From positions 18,190 to 82,189 of the forward strand of contig NZ_CANDNU010000003.1 of NCBI RefSeq assembly GCF_947387495.1: a stretch of 64,000 nt of DNA, in the 5' to 3' direction. Below are positions 7,426-13,613 of this stretch, piece by piece. Under the pieces are notes generated by a model. It was not told the DNA's origin and made no database searches. It worked only from the letters and a program-made list of their open reading frames with translations. Source of the DNA: Limosilactobacillus difficilis (lineage in GTDB: Bacteria > Bacillota > Bacilli > Lactobacillales > Lactobacillaceae). The translations under genes and the position numbers were made by a program. Numbering within the stretch: position 1 is the first letter of the stretch; each line of letters begins with the position of its first letter.

Positions 7426-8719
7426 AAGCAAAGATATTATTGATTTTGAAAAAAATGCTAACAAACTAAAAAGCCACGTTGATAAGGAAGAACAGCAAAA
7501 ATTGCACTTCCATTTTGATCGCAATGGCAATGTAAAAGCCAACAGTTTATATAACATTGAGCTGATTTTAGAAAACGATCCTGAGCTTCAAGGGATGTTC
7601 AAATTTAATGAATTTACCAATGAAATTGACGTGGTAAAAAGCAGTAAAAAGATGTTAATCAAGCCAGGTCAATTAAAAGACACTTACATTGACGAAATCG
7701 CTTCATACATTGAAAGAAACAAAGACGATTACCGCAATGTACTGTTTGATAACAAACATATTCGAAGCGCTTTGAACGTGGTTGCGGCTAGGCATCAATA
7801 CAATCCAGTTACTGATTATTTTAATGATGCAGTTAAACACTACGACGGCGAATCACATATTGAAAATTTCTTTACTAAATGGCTTGGTGTTGAACCGACA
7901 CCAGTAACAATGCTGATCGCAAAGATTTGGTTTGTTGGCGGAGTAGCTAAAGCCTATGATCCAACCTGTAAATTCGACTTCGTGTTAGATCTAGTTGGTG
8001 GCCAGGGCGCTGGGAAAACAACAATCTTGCAAAAACTAGCACCATGTGGTTATTACACGGATCAATTCTCTACTTTCGATAACAAAGATGATTTTGCTGT
8101 AATGCGCAGAAATTTAATTGTTAATGATGATGAAATGACTGCGACTAATAATAGTAGTTTTGAGATTCTTAAAAAGTTTGTTACGTTACAGGTTTTTGAA
8201 TATCGAAAGCCATATGGCCATCAATCAGAACGTTTTCCAAAGGGCTTTATCATGGCTCGAACAACCAATAATTTGTACTACTTAAAGGATAAAACCGGCG
8301 AACGTAGATTCTTGCCATTACTGGTTGATAAGAATAAACAGCAGTTTAACCCGGTTACTGAATTAACGAGCGAGGATGTTAGACAAGTGTGGGGTGAAGC
8401 CGTTCAAATGTATCAAAATGACGATTATAGCTTTGACTTAACCGCTGAACAGCAAGCCATGCTTGATGACCACCGTAAGAACTTCATGTACACCGACACA
8501 CTGGAAGATTCCATTGCCGATGCTTTAGACAACGATTGGAAAAACGTTGATTTCTTATCCAGTGACACCATCGGTCTAAAAGTGGCAGCTGGTGTGAATC
8601 TAGCTAAGAATCGAAAACTATCAAACCAAATCTCTAACATTATGATTAATCGGTTTGGATGGCGAAAAGGGCGTAAGAAGATTCATGGAGAAACTAAGCG
8701 AGGGTATTTGAGAAGGTGA
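7409..8719 (+). CDS. VapE/D5-like replicative helicase
   Basis: A 436-residue protein of the virulence-associated E family, an SF3-like ring helicase. The Walker A is GGQGAGKTTIL near residue 195, the Walker B-like acids are in VNDDEM near 238, and a sensor segment TTNNLYYLKDKTGERRFLPL follows near 287. It starts with GTG inside the end of the prim-pol gene. Its stop lies inside the first GTGACA repeat of the putative origin, as expected for a replication protein next to its target. Confidence 0.87.
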   Translation: MRTTDKSKDIIDFEKNANKLKSHVDKEEQQKLHFHFDRNGNVKANSLYNIELILENDPELQGMFKFNEFTNEIDVVKSSKKMLIKPGQLKDTYIDEIASYIERNKDDYRNVLFDNKHIRSALNVVAARHQYNPVTDYFNDAVKHYDGESHIENFFTKWLGVEPTPVTMLIAKIWFVGGVAKAYDPTCKFDFVLDLVGGQGAGKTTILQKLAPCGYYTDQFSTFDNKDDFAVMRRNLIVNDDEMTATNNSSFEILKKFVTLQVFEYRKPYGHQSERFPKGFIMARTTNNLYYLKDKTGERRFLPLLVDKNKQQFNPVTELTSEDVRQVWGEAVQMYQNDDYSFDLTAEQQAMLDDHRKNFMYTDTLEDSIADALDNDWKNVDFLSSDTIGLKVAAGVNLAKNRKLSNQISNIMINRFGWRKGRKKIHGETKRGYLRR

Positions 8720-8945
8720 CACATTGAAATAGTGTCACCCGATGTGTCACCGGGTTGAGCCTTACAGCCCCAAGGGTTTACACCGTAAAGGTGACATTAC
8801 CACTATATATAAAAGTTCTGTTATGTATCTATATATAGCACACACATGAGAAATTTTTTTAAAAATCAAAAATGTGTCACTTTAAGGGTCAATCCCTTGG
8901 GAGAGTAAGGAGTGACACATGGTGACACTATATTTTTAGTGTCAC
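8716..8945. repeat. Iteron region, probable phage replication origin
   Basis: Eight copies of TGTCAC or its complement GTGACA start at 8716, 8733, 8745, 8791, 8875, 8912, 8922 and 8940. Several pair as inverted repeats: GTGACAC/GTGTCAC at 8716-8738, and a perfect 10-bp stem with a 6-base loop at 8921-8946. Between the clusters is a very AT-rich stretch (about 8802-8872), suitable for unwinding. The region carries no gene and directly follows the primase and helicase genes. Rest of the gap to 9014: a small inverted repeat at 8884-8898 and the ribosome site of the next gene. Confidence 0.75.
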
Positions 8946-9014
8946 CCTTGCTAACTAAAAGTCAGTGAACTGTATCCACCGGACGGGTGAAAGGCCCATT
9001 ATTAGGAGGTAACA

Positions 9015-9227
9015 ATGACTAAAACATATATTAATTTCAAATCAGGTGACGTTCGCCTGATTGACCTGGAGACCGTCCGTGATCAATACGGGCTGGTCGA
9101 CTTAATCGACTTATTCTGGCGAAAGTCGAACGTACCAATGCAAGCAACTTACATTAATTCAGATGACACGACGGGACAGATTATTTTCCGTCTATCGGAT
9201 GTGGAAAGTATTGAGCAAACACGATGA
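9015..9227 (+). CDS. Hypothetical phage protein
   Basis: A 70-residue soluble protein behind a strong TTAGGAGGTAAC ribosome site, overlapping the nuclease gene by 4 bases. No family is recognised. It is the first gene after the putative origin. Confidence 0.6.
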   Translation: MTKTYINFKSGDVRLIDLETVRDQYGLVDLIDLFWRKSNVPMQATYINSDDTTGQIIFRLSDVESIEQTR

Positions 9228-9583
9228 CCCCAGAGCATAAAATCCAGTCTGATATTTTGGTTGCCGTTTCAACCCATCATTGCACGATCTTCCGAAGCAA
9301 CGTGGGTAAGGTTAAGACTACTGATGGGCGCTGGTTCGATACGGGACTACCTAAGGGACACCCGGACTTATATTGCTTTAAATGGTCAAACGGAAAAATT
9401 TGTTACATCGAAGTAAAAAACGAAAAAGGCCAATTGAGACAAGACCAGATTCGTTTTCACAAGATGCTAATGAAACATCATATTATTCATTGCTGTGCTC
9501 GCAGTGTGGATGATGCTATAAAAACAATTGATAAAGAATTAGTTGGTTATGGTTATCCTGATTGGAAGGAAAAAGAAAAATGA
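9224..9583 (+). CDS. VRR-NUC nuclease
   Basis: A 119-residue PD-(D/E)XK-type nuclease of the VRR-NUC family. The catalytic signature is visible as GHPDLYCFKWSNGKICYIEVKNEKG (acidic residue in HPDLY, then the IEVKNEKG core), with an N-terminal E-x-x-I-Q-S helix. These small stand-alone nucleases sit beside phage replication genes and probably cut branched DNA. The stop overlaps a following ATG (ATGA at 9580). Confidence 0.88.
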   Translation: MTPEHKIQSDILVAVSTHHCTIFRSNVGKVKTTDGRWFDTGLPKGHPDLYCFKWSNGKICYIEVKNEKGQLRQDQIRFHKMLMKHHIIHCCARSVDDAIKTIDKELVGYGYPDWKEKEK

Positions 9584-9740
9584 AAGAAATTTGGAAAGAT
9601 ATAGAAGGCTATGAAAACTTATATCAAGTTTCAAACTTAGGACGGGTTAGGGTACTAACCCATGAATCATGGAAGGTTTCAAACCCTATTTAGATATTGA
9701 CTGGGAAGATGCACTTGAACCAGTGGAGGAAGACGAATGA
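9580..9740 (+). pseudogene. NUMOD4 homing-endonuclease remnant joined to the tail of another gene
   Basis: The frame from 9580 encodes IWKDIEGYENLYQVSNLGRV, the NUMOD4 motif found at the start of HNH homing endonucleases, but stops at 9693 after 37 residues with no nuclease domain. From 9669, in another frame, an acidic segment (YLDIDWEDALEPVEEDE) runs to a stop at 9740 that overlaps the next start; it looks like the C-terminus of a different small phage protein. The simplest reading is a deletion that removed the nuclease body and the front of the neighbour. Confidence 0.7.
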
Positions 9741-10312
9741 ATAAAGCGCTTGAGAAAGAATTACAGCAAGCACAAGAAAGAATTGAGGCGAAAGCTAAGA
9801 AAATGGCAAAAACACCAAAACTACTGGTATACAACGGTGGCGACATGCTAAGTGTGGCTAATCAAGCTAAGCATGCGGAAGAGGATCAACAGCTGCGCCG
9901 ACTTGGTTATGATGTTTACTCACCACAGGATGATGAAGAAATCAACGACAAACAGAATCAAACTGAGGATAGCAATAACAGCCTAGCTGAGAAAATCTTT
10001 GATCATGATACCAAAGGAATGGCTAAGTCAGACATTATTATTTTTGAAGTGTCGAACAACAATGTGGGCACGAATGTTGAACTTGGCCAGTGGGCACAAC
10101 AAGAACGCATTCAGCCGACTGGGAAACGCTATTATTTCCATTCGTATGATATTCGTCGAACTAACATCCCCGAAGCTGGCGATCGTCGTAGCTGGTCGAT
10201 TAACCAGTACTTATACGGCGCAATTTTGTCGCTTAATCCTAAAGGGATTCAGAAGTGGGGTGACATCATTGACGAACTGGATCAAGGAACTAAAAATTCA
10301 GGACGAGATTAA
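9737..10312 (+). CDS. Nucleoside 2-deoxyribosyltransferase-like protein
   Basis: A 191-residue protein. Segments KLLVYNGGDML, the acidic middle, AKSDIIIFEVSNNNVGTNVELGQW and a C-terminal NQYLYGAI match the Rossmann-like nucleoside deoxyribosyltransferase fold. The Glu in NVELGQW is the expected nucleophile position. Such enzymes move deoxyribose between bases; lactobacilli have them for nucleotide salvage. In a prophage early region it may adjust the nucleotide pool for replication, which is inferred. The first 25 residues are a charged helical extension. Confidence 0.8.
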   Translation: MNKALEKELQQAQERIEAKAKKMAKTPKLLVYNGGDMLSVANQAKHAEEDQQLRRLGYDVYSPQDDEEINDKQNQTEDSNNSLAEKIFDHDTKGMAKSDIIIFEVSNNNVGTNVELGQWAQQERIQPTGKRYYFHSYDIRRTNIPEAGDRRSWSINQYLYGAILSLNPKGIQKWGDIIDELDQGTKNSGRD

Positions 10313-10655
10313 ACGACTAAAGGAAAAATATCCAGAGGCTTGGCGGCCTAATAACGACAGCCGTTTGGAAGATTTCATCCCCAAAAGTGAACTGCAAGTT
10401 TTTTATGAACTTCGCCGCAAGACTGATTTTAGTGGCAAAAGTGCCAAAAGAATTCGGCCAATTGCTAAAGGCACAGTTAAGTACTCGCAAATGGTTCGAT
10501 ATATGAAGCAAGGTAAAAACTTAACTGAGATCGGTAAACGCATGCACGTAAGTTATATACGAGTCAAAAGGACGATAGCACAATCAAACGAGTTAACGGA
10601 GCTGAACCATCAAAACTGGCTAAAGACACGCAGAGGTTGGGGAGCAAAGAGGTGA
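10260..10655 (+). CDS. Helix-turn-helix protein of unknown role
   Basis: About 131 residues from GTG at 10260 (TTG at 10269 is an alternative; neither has a good ribosome site, and the start overlaps the upstream gene). A helix-turn-helix is visible at about residues 92-115 (QGKNLTEIGKRMHVSYIRVK), preceded by a basic segment. It may regulate DNA steps or late expression, but no family is recognised. The C-terminal body is well defined; the N-terminus is not. Confidence 0.6.
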   Translation: MTSLTNWIKELKIQDEIKRLKEKYPEAWRPNNDSRLEDFIPKSELQVFYELRRKTDFSGKSAKRIRPIAKGTVKYSQMVRYMKQGKNLTEIGKRMHVSYIRVKRTIAQSNELTELNHQNWLKTRRGWGAKR

Positions 10656-10658
10656 ATC

Positions 10659-10913
10659 ATGTTAAGACGCAATTACTATAAAAATAAACGTGGTCATGAT
10701 TTGTTTTGGGAAATGGAAAATCGTCATTTCCCTTATGAACAGTGTATTGGCTTTTGTAGGATTAATATTATCAAGTATCAGCGAAGAGCAGGCCATAAAC
10801 CCGGAGTTCCTAAAGAGTTAGATAATGCTAAAGCTGATACTTATCTGGCTGAAATGCGCAAACTGAAGAAATTGCGCGAGGAATATGCTGAGGCAGGAGT
10901 TGAGTGGCCGTGA
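10659..10913 (+). CDS. Hypothetical phage protein
   Basis: An 84-residue basic protein (many Arg/Lys, several aromatic residues) with no recognised family. The start has GAGGTGAATC ahead of it. Its stop overlaps the next small gene. Confidence 0.55.
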   Translation: MLRRNYYKNKRGHDLFWEMENRHFPYEQCIGFCRINIIKYQRRAGHKPGVPKELDNAKADTYLAEMRKLKKLREEYAEAGVEWP

Positions 10914-11056
10914 CATTAGGAGACTTATTAACAATCTTAATCATCGTGTCGCTATGGATAGTATTGGCATTAATCGTACCGCATGCAGCAGTAATTATTA
11001 GTTTAATTATGTCTGCACTATGCGGGGTAATCATTGTAAGGAGCGTGGATAAATGA
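10910..11056 (+). CDS. Small membrane protein
   Basis: A 48-residue frame starting at GTG, overlapping its neighbours by 4 bases on each side (10910-10913 and 11053-11056). It is almost entirely hydrophobic, with two spans (LLTILIIVSLWIVLALIV and AVIISLIMSALCGVIIV). The perfect coupling on both ends supports it. Function unknown. Confidence 0.6.
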   Translation: MTLGDLLTILIIVSLWIVLALIVPHAAVIISLIMSALCGVIIVRSVDK

Positions 11057-11493
11057 TTTTACACGGGCTAGACATCGATACGAAAGCAACTGCGGATAAT
11101 GTACGGCGTTTTCTTACTAATGATTTACAGCGCTACTTGCAAATCGCTGGCACTAACCGTATCGATTTAAAAAGCCCGCAGATTACAGGAATGCCGAAAG
11201 GATCACCAGTAGGCAATACGAATGAACAACATTATGTTGAAGTTGCTTATGCTGAGTCGGTAGTGTGCTGTGTAAGCAGAGCAATCAGCAATTGCCGTGC
11301 TTTTTCCAATGCAATCTTAACTAAGAAGTATATTGATGGTTTGCCGGATTGGAAGATTGCCGTTGAGCTTCAGTATAGCTTTAGCCGTTATAAAGACTTA
11401 AAGCGAATTGCACTATGTGAGTTTGCTGATCGCTACTTATATCAGACAACACATAATCACCTCGACGTAAACGATCTACATGTTTATAAATAA
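11053..11493 (+). CDS. ArpU-type late transcription regulator
   Basis: A 146-residue protein with the layout of ArpU-family phage regulators: a poorly conserved N-terminal half, then a helical C-terminal half (FSNAILTKKYIDGLPDWKIA, then FSRYKDLKRIALCEFADRY) resembling a sigma region 4-type helix-turn-helix. ArpU genes are the last early genes in many Gram-positive phages and are thought to activate late genes. It is the last early gene before a non-coding stretch, as expected. Confidence 0.75.
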   Translation: MILHGLDIDTKATADNVRRFLTNDLQRYLQIAGTNRIDLKSPQITGMPKGSPVGNTNEQHYVEVAYAESVVCCVSRAISNCRAFSNAILTKKYIDGLPDWKIAVELQYSFSRYKDLKRIALCEFADRYLYQTTHNHLDVNDLHVYK

Positions 11494-11496
11494 AAA

Positions 11497-11535
11497 TCGG
11501 CCTTTTGTCGGCCTTTTATCGGCCCTCGATCGGCC
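11497..11535. repeat. Four TCGGCC repeats spaced exactly 11 bp
   Basis: TCGGCC occurs at 11497, 11508, 11519 and 11530, each followed by a 5-base spacer (the last followed by C-rich sequence). The period of 11 bp is close to one helical turn. The first copy follows the ArpU stop by only a few bases. GGCC is self-complementary, so weak hairpins followed by TTTT could also act as terminators. Confidence 0.7.
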
Positions 11536-11699
11536 CAAAATGAACATATACTAGTATCGTGGAATTAATGAAAAGCATTACGACCTGGGCATGTCATTAA
11601 ACTGCTTATTAATCGTCGCAGTTAATAATAGCCCTTTAAAATCAAATTGACATTGCATTCACTATTCATTCATCAATTTACTTCCTACAATAGGTTTAT

Positions 11700-11860
11700 T
11701 GTCCGAGAACTGCGGCGGTCGTTATGGAGACCTAGAGGGACACAAGCATTGTGCTGGCAGGTGCAATTCCTGCCGCTTCCATATTGAGACTGTGCAAATT
11801 ATACAGAAAGAAGGTTAGACCCCAATCAATTTTCTTCTGAATAAAGCACAGCCTTTTTTG
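11700..11860 (+). ncRNA. Candidate structured RNA with terminator-like end
   Basis: This stretch has no gene but dense base pairing. GGCAGG/CCTGCC at about 11756-11774 encloses a 7-base loop, like a tRNA T-arm. TATGGA and TCCATA at about 11723 and 11777 can pair around it, with CACA/TGTG between. GCGGCGG upstream can pair instead with CTGCCGC, so two exclusive folds are possible. CTGTGC (11790-11795) pairs with GCACAG (11846-11851), followed by CC and six T. It is not a canonical tRNA: no proper anticodon arm. The 11536-11699 stretch before it is AT-rich and shows nothing firm. Confidence 0.45.
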
Positions 11861-11885
11861 CTAATAAAAGAATCTCTCTGTTAAC

Positions 11886-11917
11886 TTGACTTGTACCTAT
11901 ATAAGGTGTATTATAAT
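11886..11917 (+). promoter_or_regulatory. Strong promoter of module A
   Basis: TTGACT at 11886-11891, a 17-bp spacer, and TATTAT at 11909-11914 (overlapping TATAAT at 11912-11917). It lies about 25 bp before a short peptide gene, so the leader is very short. Confidence 0.75.
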
Positions 11918-11937
11918 AAGTGAAGGGAGGGATAAAG

Positions 11938-12051
11938 ATGCATGGAATTTTGAGTGATATAAAAGATGCCGCTGCAACAATTTTTTCAATCGTTTCCTCA
12001 ATCGCATTAATCTGGGATATGATTGATAGACATCGTCACAACGGCAAATAA
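11938..12051 (+). CDS. Module A: short hydrophobic peptide, type I toxin-like
   Basis: A 37-residue peptide with one hydrophobic span (AATIFSIVSSIALIWDMI) and a basic end (RHRHNGK), the layout of small membrane toxins of type I systems. It has a strong promoter and a GGGAGGG ribosome site. The start region (11931-11945) can pair with 12100-12116 in the 3' untranslated part: 8 bp including the start codon and one G-U, plus 6 bp after a small internal loop. A convincing minus-strand promoter lies just downstream. Toxicity is inference; no family member was matched directly. Confidence 0.6.
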   Translation: MHGILSDIKDAAATIFSIVSSIALIWDMIDRHRHNGK

Positions 12052-12093
12052 CTATTAAGAATGAGGGGCCAAATGACCCCTTATTCGTGTATC

Positions 12094-12123
12094 ATTCTAC
12101 CATGTATCAATTTATCATGACAA
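12094..12123 (-). promoter_or_regulatory. Antisense promoter of module A
   Basis: Read on the minus strand: TTGTCA (12118-12123), 18-bp spacer, then TAGAAT (12094-12099) with a TGG just before it, an extended -10. Transcription would run leftward through the 3' part of the peptide mRNA. A GAGGGG/CCCCTT hairpin lies at about 12063-12083 inside the transcribed segment. Confidence 0.6.
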
Positions 12124-12263
12124 AGTATGATATAATTTCCTGTTTCATGATTGTTTTAATTTGGCTTGCATGTTTTACTAAGAACGATGTATTCAGCATT
12201 GCAACAACGTTAGTTGTTACTCTCTACATATTAGGAGGACTCCATCGTGGCAAAAATAAGTGA
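12117..12263 (+). CDS. Small membrane protein overlapping the antisense promoter
   Basis: A 48-residue frame with two hydrophobic stretches (CFMIVLIWLACF and IATTLVVTLYILGG) and a basic tail. Its start sits in TATCATGAC, as does the start of the matching frame in module B. There is no ribosome site, which weakens the case. Its end overlaps the start of the next small basic gene by 17 bases, suggesting coupling. Confidence 0.4.
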   Translation: MTKYDIISCFMIVLIWLACFTKNDVFSIATTLVVTLYILGGLHRGKNK

Positions 12264-12435
12264 GGCACGACGCAAAGCTAATAAAAAGTGGAACGACAAC
12301 AACAAAGACAAGCAAAGGCTTTATCAGTACCGATCAAACGCTAAGCATTTCATTTTAGAAATGGCTAGTGAAAAAGACCTGGATAATTTTGCAAATTATA
12401 TTGATCAGCGACGAACTGAGTTGAGTAAGCATTAA
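12247..12435 (+). CDS. Small basic protein, paralogue of 14026-14193
   Basis: A 62-residue basic, helical protein starting with GTG after TAGGAGGACTCCATC. The core (ANKKWNDNNKDKQRLYQYRS) is nearly the same as in the 55-residue protein at 14026, so the two are paralogues. Similar short proteins with a KKW and YRS motif are common in Lactobacillus phages, without known function. Basic charge suggests nucleic-acid binding; in these modules an RNA-binding role is possible but unproven. A strong terminator follows. Confidence 0.65.
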   Translation: MAKISEARRKANKKWNDNNKDKQRLYQYRSNAKHFILEMASEKDLDNFANYIDQRRTELSKH

Positions 12436-12467
12436 GACGATAGCAATGGCTACCGTCTTTTTTTATT
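12436..12467 (+). terminator. Rho-independent terminator T1
   Basis: GACGaTAGC / GCTAcCGTC stem around AATG, followed by a T-rich run (TTTTTTTATT). Near-identical terminators follow modules B and C. Confidence 0.85.
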
Positions 12468-12479
12468 GGAGTGACAAAA

Positions 12480-12725
12480 ATGGATAAAGCAACTTTATTA
12501 GCAAAATTAAATCAGATAAGCGATGATGTTGTGGCGGAATACAAAGACACAATTCTAGTCATTCGTGTGTGGGGCTTTGAACCGATGTTTGTAGATTTTG
12601 ATAGCCAAATATATAACGCGGACTGCTTGCCACCGCTGCCACCAAAAGGAGAATGGTATAGTGGAGCGAGATCTGATGTATGGCATAAAGTAATGAATAT
12701 ATTGAAAGAGTATTGGTCAGCTTAA
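12480..12725 (+). CDS. Hypothetical phage protein
   Basis: An 81-residue acidic soluble protein. ATG at 12480 has GGAG 8 bases ahead and is preferred over an in-frame GTG at 12471 that overlaps that ribosome site. Segment ILVIRVWGFEPMFVDFDS suggests a beta-rich core. No family recognised. Its last codons lie in a terminator hairpin. Confidence 0.55.
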   Translation: MDKATLLAKLNQISDDVVAEYKDTILVIRVWGFEPMFVDFDSQIYNADCLPPLPPKGEWYSGARSDVWHKVMNILKEYWSA

Positions 12726-12740
12726 CGCTGGCTTTTTATT
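12718..12740 (+). terminator. Short terminator hairpin
   Basis: CAGC (12718-12721) pairs with GCTG (12727-12730), then GC and a T run. It overlaps the stop of the preceding gene. The stem is short, so termination may be partial. Confidence 0.5.
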
Positions 12741-12752
12741 TTGGAGAACAAT

Positions 12753-12899
12753 ATGAAATGGACTAAGAACTGGGGCACGGTTAGCAGCAGTGCTGAACTG
12801 TACATGCTCAATCATGCTGAGCATACCCGTAAACGAAAGGTGAAGAAAAAGCCGACAGGTCAACGCTTGCCGGCTTTTAAAGTACACAAAAATAAATAA
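12753..12899 (+). CDS. Small basic protein encoded through a hairpin
   Basis: A 48-residue frame behind TTGGAGAACAAT. The C-terminal part is very basic (HTRKRKVKKKPTGQRLPAF). The codons for KKPTGQRLPAF form a hairpin at 12851-12874 followed by TTTT, so gene end and terminator-like structure coincide. No family recognised. Confidence 0.45.
   Translation: MKWTKNWGTVSSSAELYMLNHAEHTRKRKVKKKPTGQRLPAFKVHKNK
12851..12878 (+). terminator. Hairpin with loop inverted relative to 13614-13637
   Basis: GCCGACA / TGCCGGC stem (one mismatch) around the 10-base loop GGTCAACGCT, then TTTT. The same stem at 13614-13637 holds the exact reverse complement of this loop. The flanks AAAAATAAAT also match. Confidence 0.6.
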
Positions 12900-12928
12900 A
12901 AAAAGCCTCAACTAATCACGCAAAAGTA

Positions 12929-12960
12929 TTGATATAAATACGCAAACGTGATATTATAAT
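12929..12960 (+). promoter_or_regulatory. Strong promoter of module B
   Basis: TTGATA (12929-12934), 17-bp spacer, TATTAT (12952-12957) overlapping TATAAT (12955-12960): the same -10 arrangement as module A. About 22 bp before the peptide start. Confidence 0.75.
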
Positions 12961-12981
12961 AGTCGAGGAGGTGATAAGGAT

Positions 12982-13131
12982 ATGGCAAAGCATAAAAAGA
13001 AAAAGCTTGAGCTAGAGGAAGAACGATTGAAAAATCGAACTTCGCTCTACGCAATGATTACAGCGTTAGCCTTCCCGATAGGCGTTCTGCTAAATATCAT
13101 TGATTGGTTGCTCAAGCATTTTCTTAAATAA
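12982..13131 (+). CDS. Module B: short hydrophobic peptide, type I toxin-like
   Basis: A 49-residue peptide with a very basic N-terminal helix (MAKHKKKKLELEEERLKNR) and a membrane span (AMITALAFPIGVLLNIIDWL). Ribosome site GAGGAGGTGATAAG is excellent. Eleven bases around the start codon (GGATATGGCAA, 12978-12988) are perfectly complementary to TTGCCATATCC at 13169-13179 past the gene. Type I toxin mRNAs often hide their start by pairing with the 3' end, which this resembles. The toxin role is inferred from architecture. Confidence 0.6.
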   Translation: MAKHKKKKLELEEERLKNRTSLYAMITALAFPIGVLLNIIDWLLKHFLK

Positions 13132-13180
13132 CTAACAACGAGGGTTGAGCCGATAGCGACTCCCCTTATTGCCATATCCA

Positions 13181-13189
13181 ATTATATCA
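13181..13189 (-). promoter_or_regulatory. Antisense extended -10 promoter of module B
   Basis: On the minus strand this reads TGATATAAT, an extended -10. The -35 is weak. Transcription would run left through the 3' region of the module B peptide mRNA. Same position and orientation as in modules A and C. Confidence 0.5.
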
Positions 13190-13293
13190 TGACTAGAAAA
13201 GAGAAGAAGCGTTATACCATAGCAAAATGGGCTATCGTTGCTGGATTCGTACTGTTGGCAATTGATGGGGTGCTTCACTTATGTCTAAAGTAA
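13189..13293 (+). CDS. Very small membrane protein overlapping the antisense promoter
   Basis: A 34-residue frame with a basic N-terminus (TRKEKKRYTIAK) and one span (WAIVAGFVLLAIDGVLHL). Start context TATCATGAC is shared with the module A counterpart at 12117, and likewise no ribosome site is seen. Its end overlaps the next gene by 13 bases. Confidence 0.4.
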   Translation: MTRKEKKRYTIAKWAIVAGFVLLAIDGVLHLCLK

Positions 13294-13499
13294 ACCTTGA
13301 TAGCCCAGACATCATGGACGCTAAGGAAGCGTCTACGATATGGGGACATAGCGAGAGTTATGTCCGCATATTTTACAAGCAGAATCCGGATAAGTTTCCG
13401 GCAGGGTCGATTAGGAAATTTGGAACGACCTGGGTTGTGACCACCGAGGGCATGGAGGCCATCACGGGGGTTAAGGACCCTAGAAAACAGGATAAGTAA
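13281..13499 (+). CDS. Small helix-turn-helix DNA-binding protein
   Basis: A 72-residue protein: MDAKEASTIWGHSESYVRIF is a helix-turn-helix of the excisionase/MerR-like small type, followed by a beta wing (FGTTWVVTTEGMEAITG). Such proteins occur singly in many lactic-acid-bacterial phages and plasmids. It may regulate the modules around it. The ribosome site is poor (GGGGTG), so coupling to the overlapping upstream frame may matter. A T1-like terminator follows. Confidence 0.6.
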   Translation: MSKVNLDSPDIMDAKEASTIWGHSESYVRIFYKQNPDKFPAGSIRKFGTTWVVTTEGMEAITGVKDPRKQDK

Positions 13500-13503
13500 T
13501 TAA

Positions 13504-13533
13504 GGCGATAGCATTGGCTACCGTCTTTTTTAT
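13504..13533 (+). terminator. Rho-independent terminator T2
   Basis: GGCGATAGC / GCTACCGTC stem around ATTG, then TTTTTTATT. Nearly identical to T1 at 12436. The stretch 13534-13680 after it carries only a broken open frame without a believable start and the hairpin at 13614. Confidence 0.8.
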
Positions 13534-13613
13534 TCAGGAGGATGCAATCAAGTATAAGGATAGCCTTGCGCGGCTAGTAGTTGAAATGTTTGGATATGAA
13601 TCAAAAGAAAAAA

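Noticed and set aside
11756-11780. tRNA gene based on the T-arm-like hairpin
   Set aside because: No proper anticodon arm or 7-bp acceptor pairing with correct spacing could be built.
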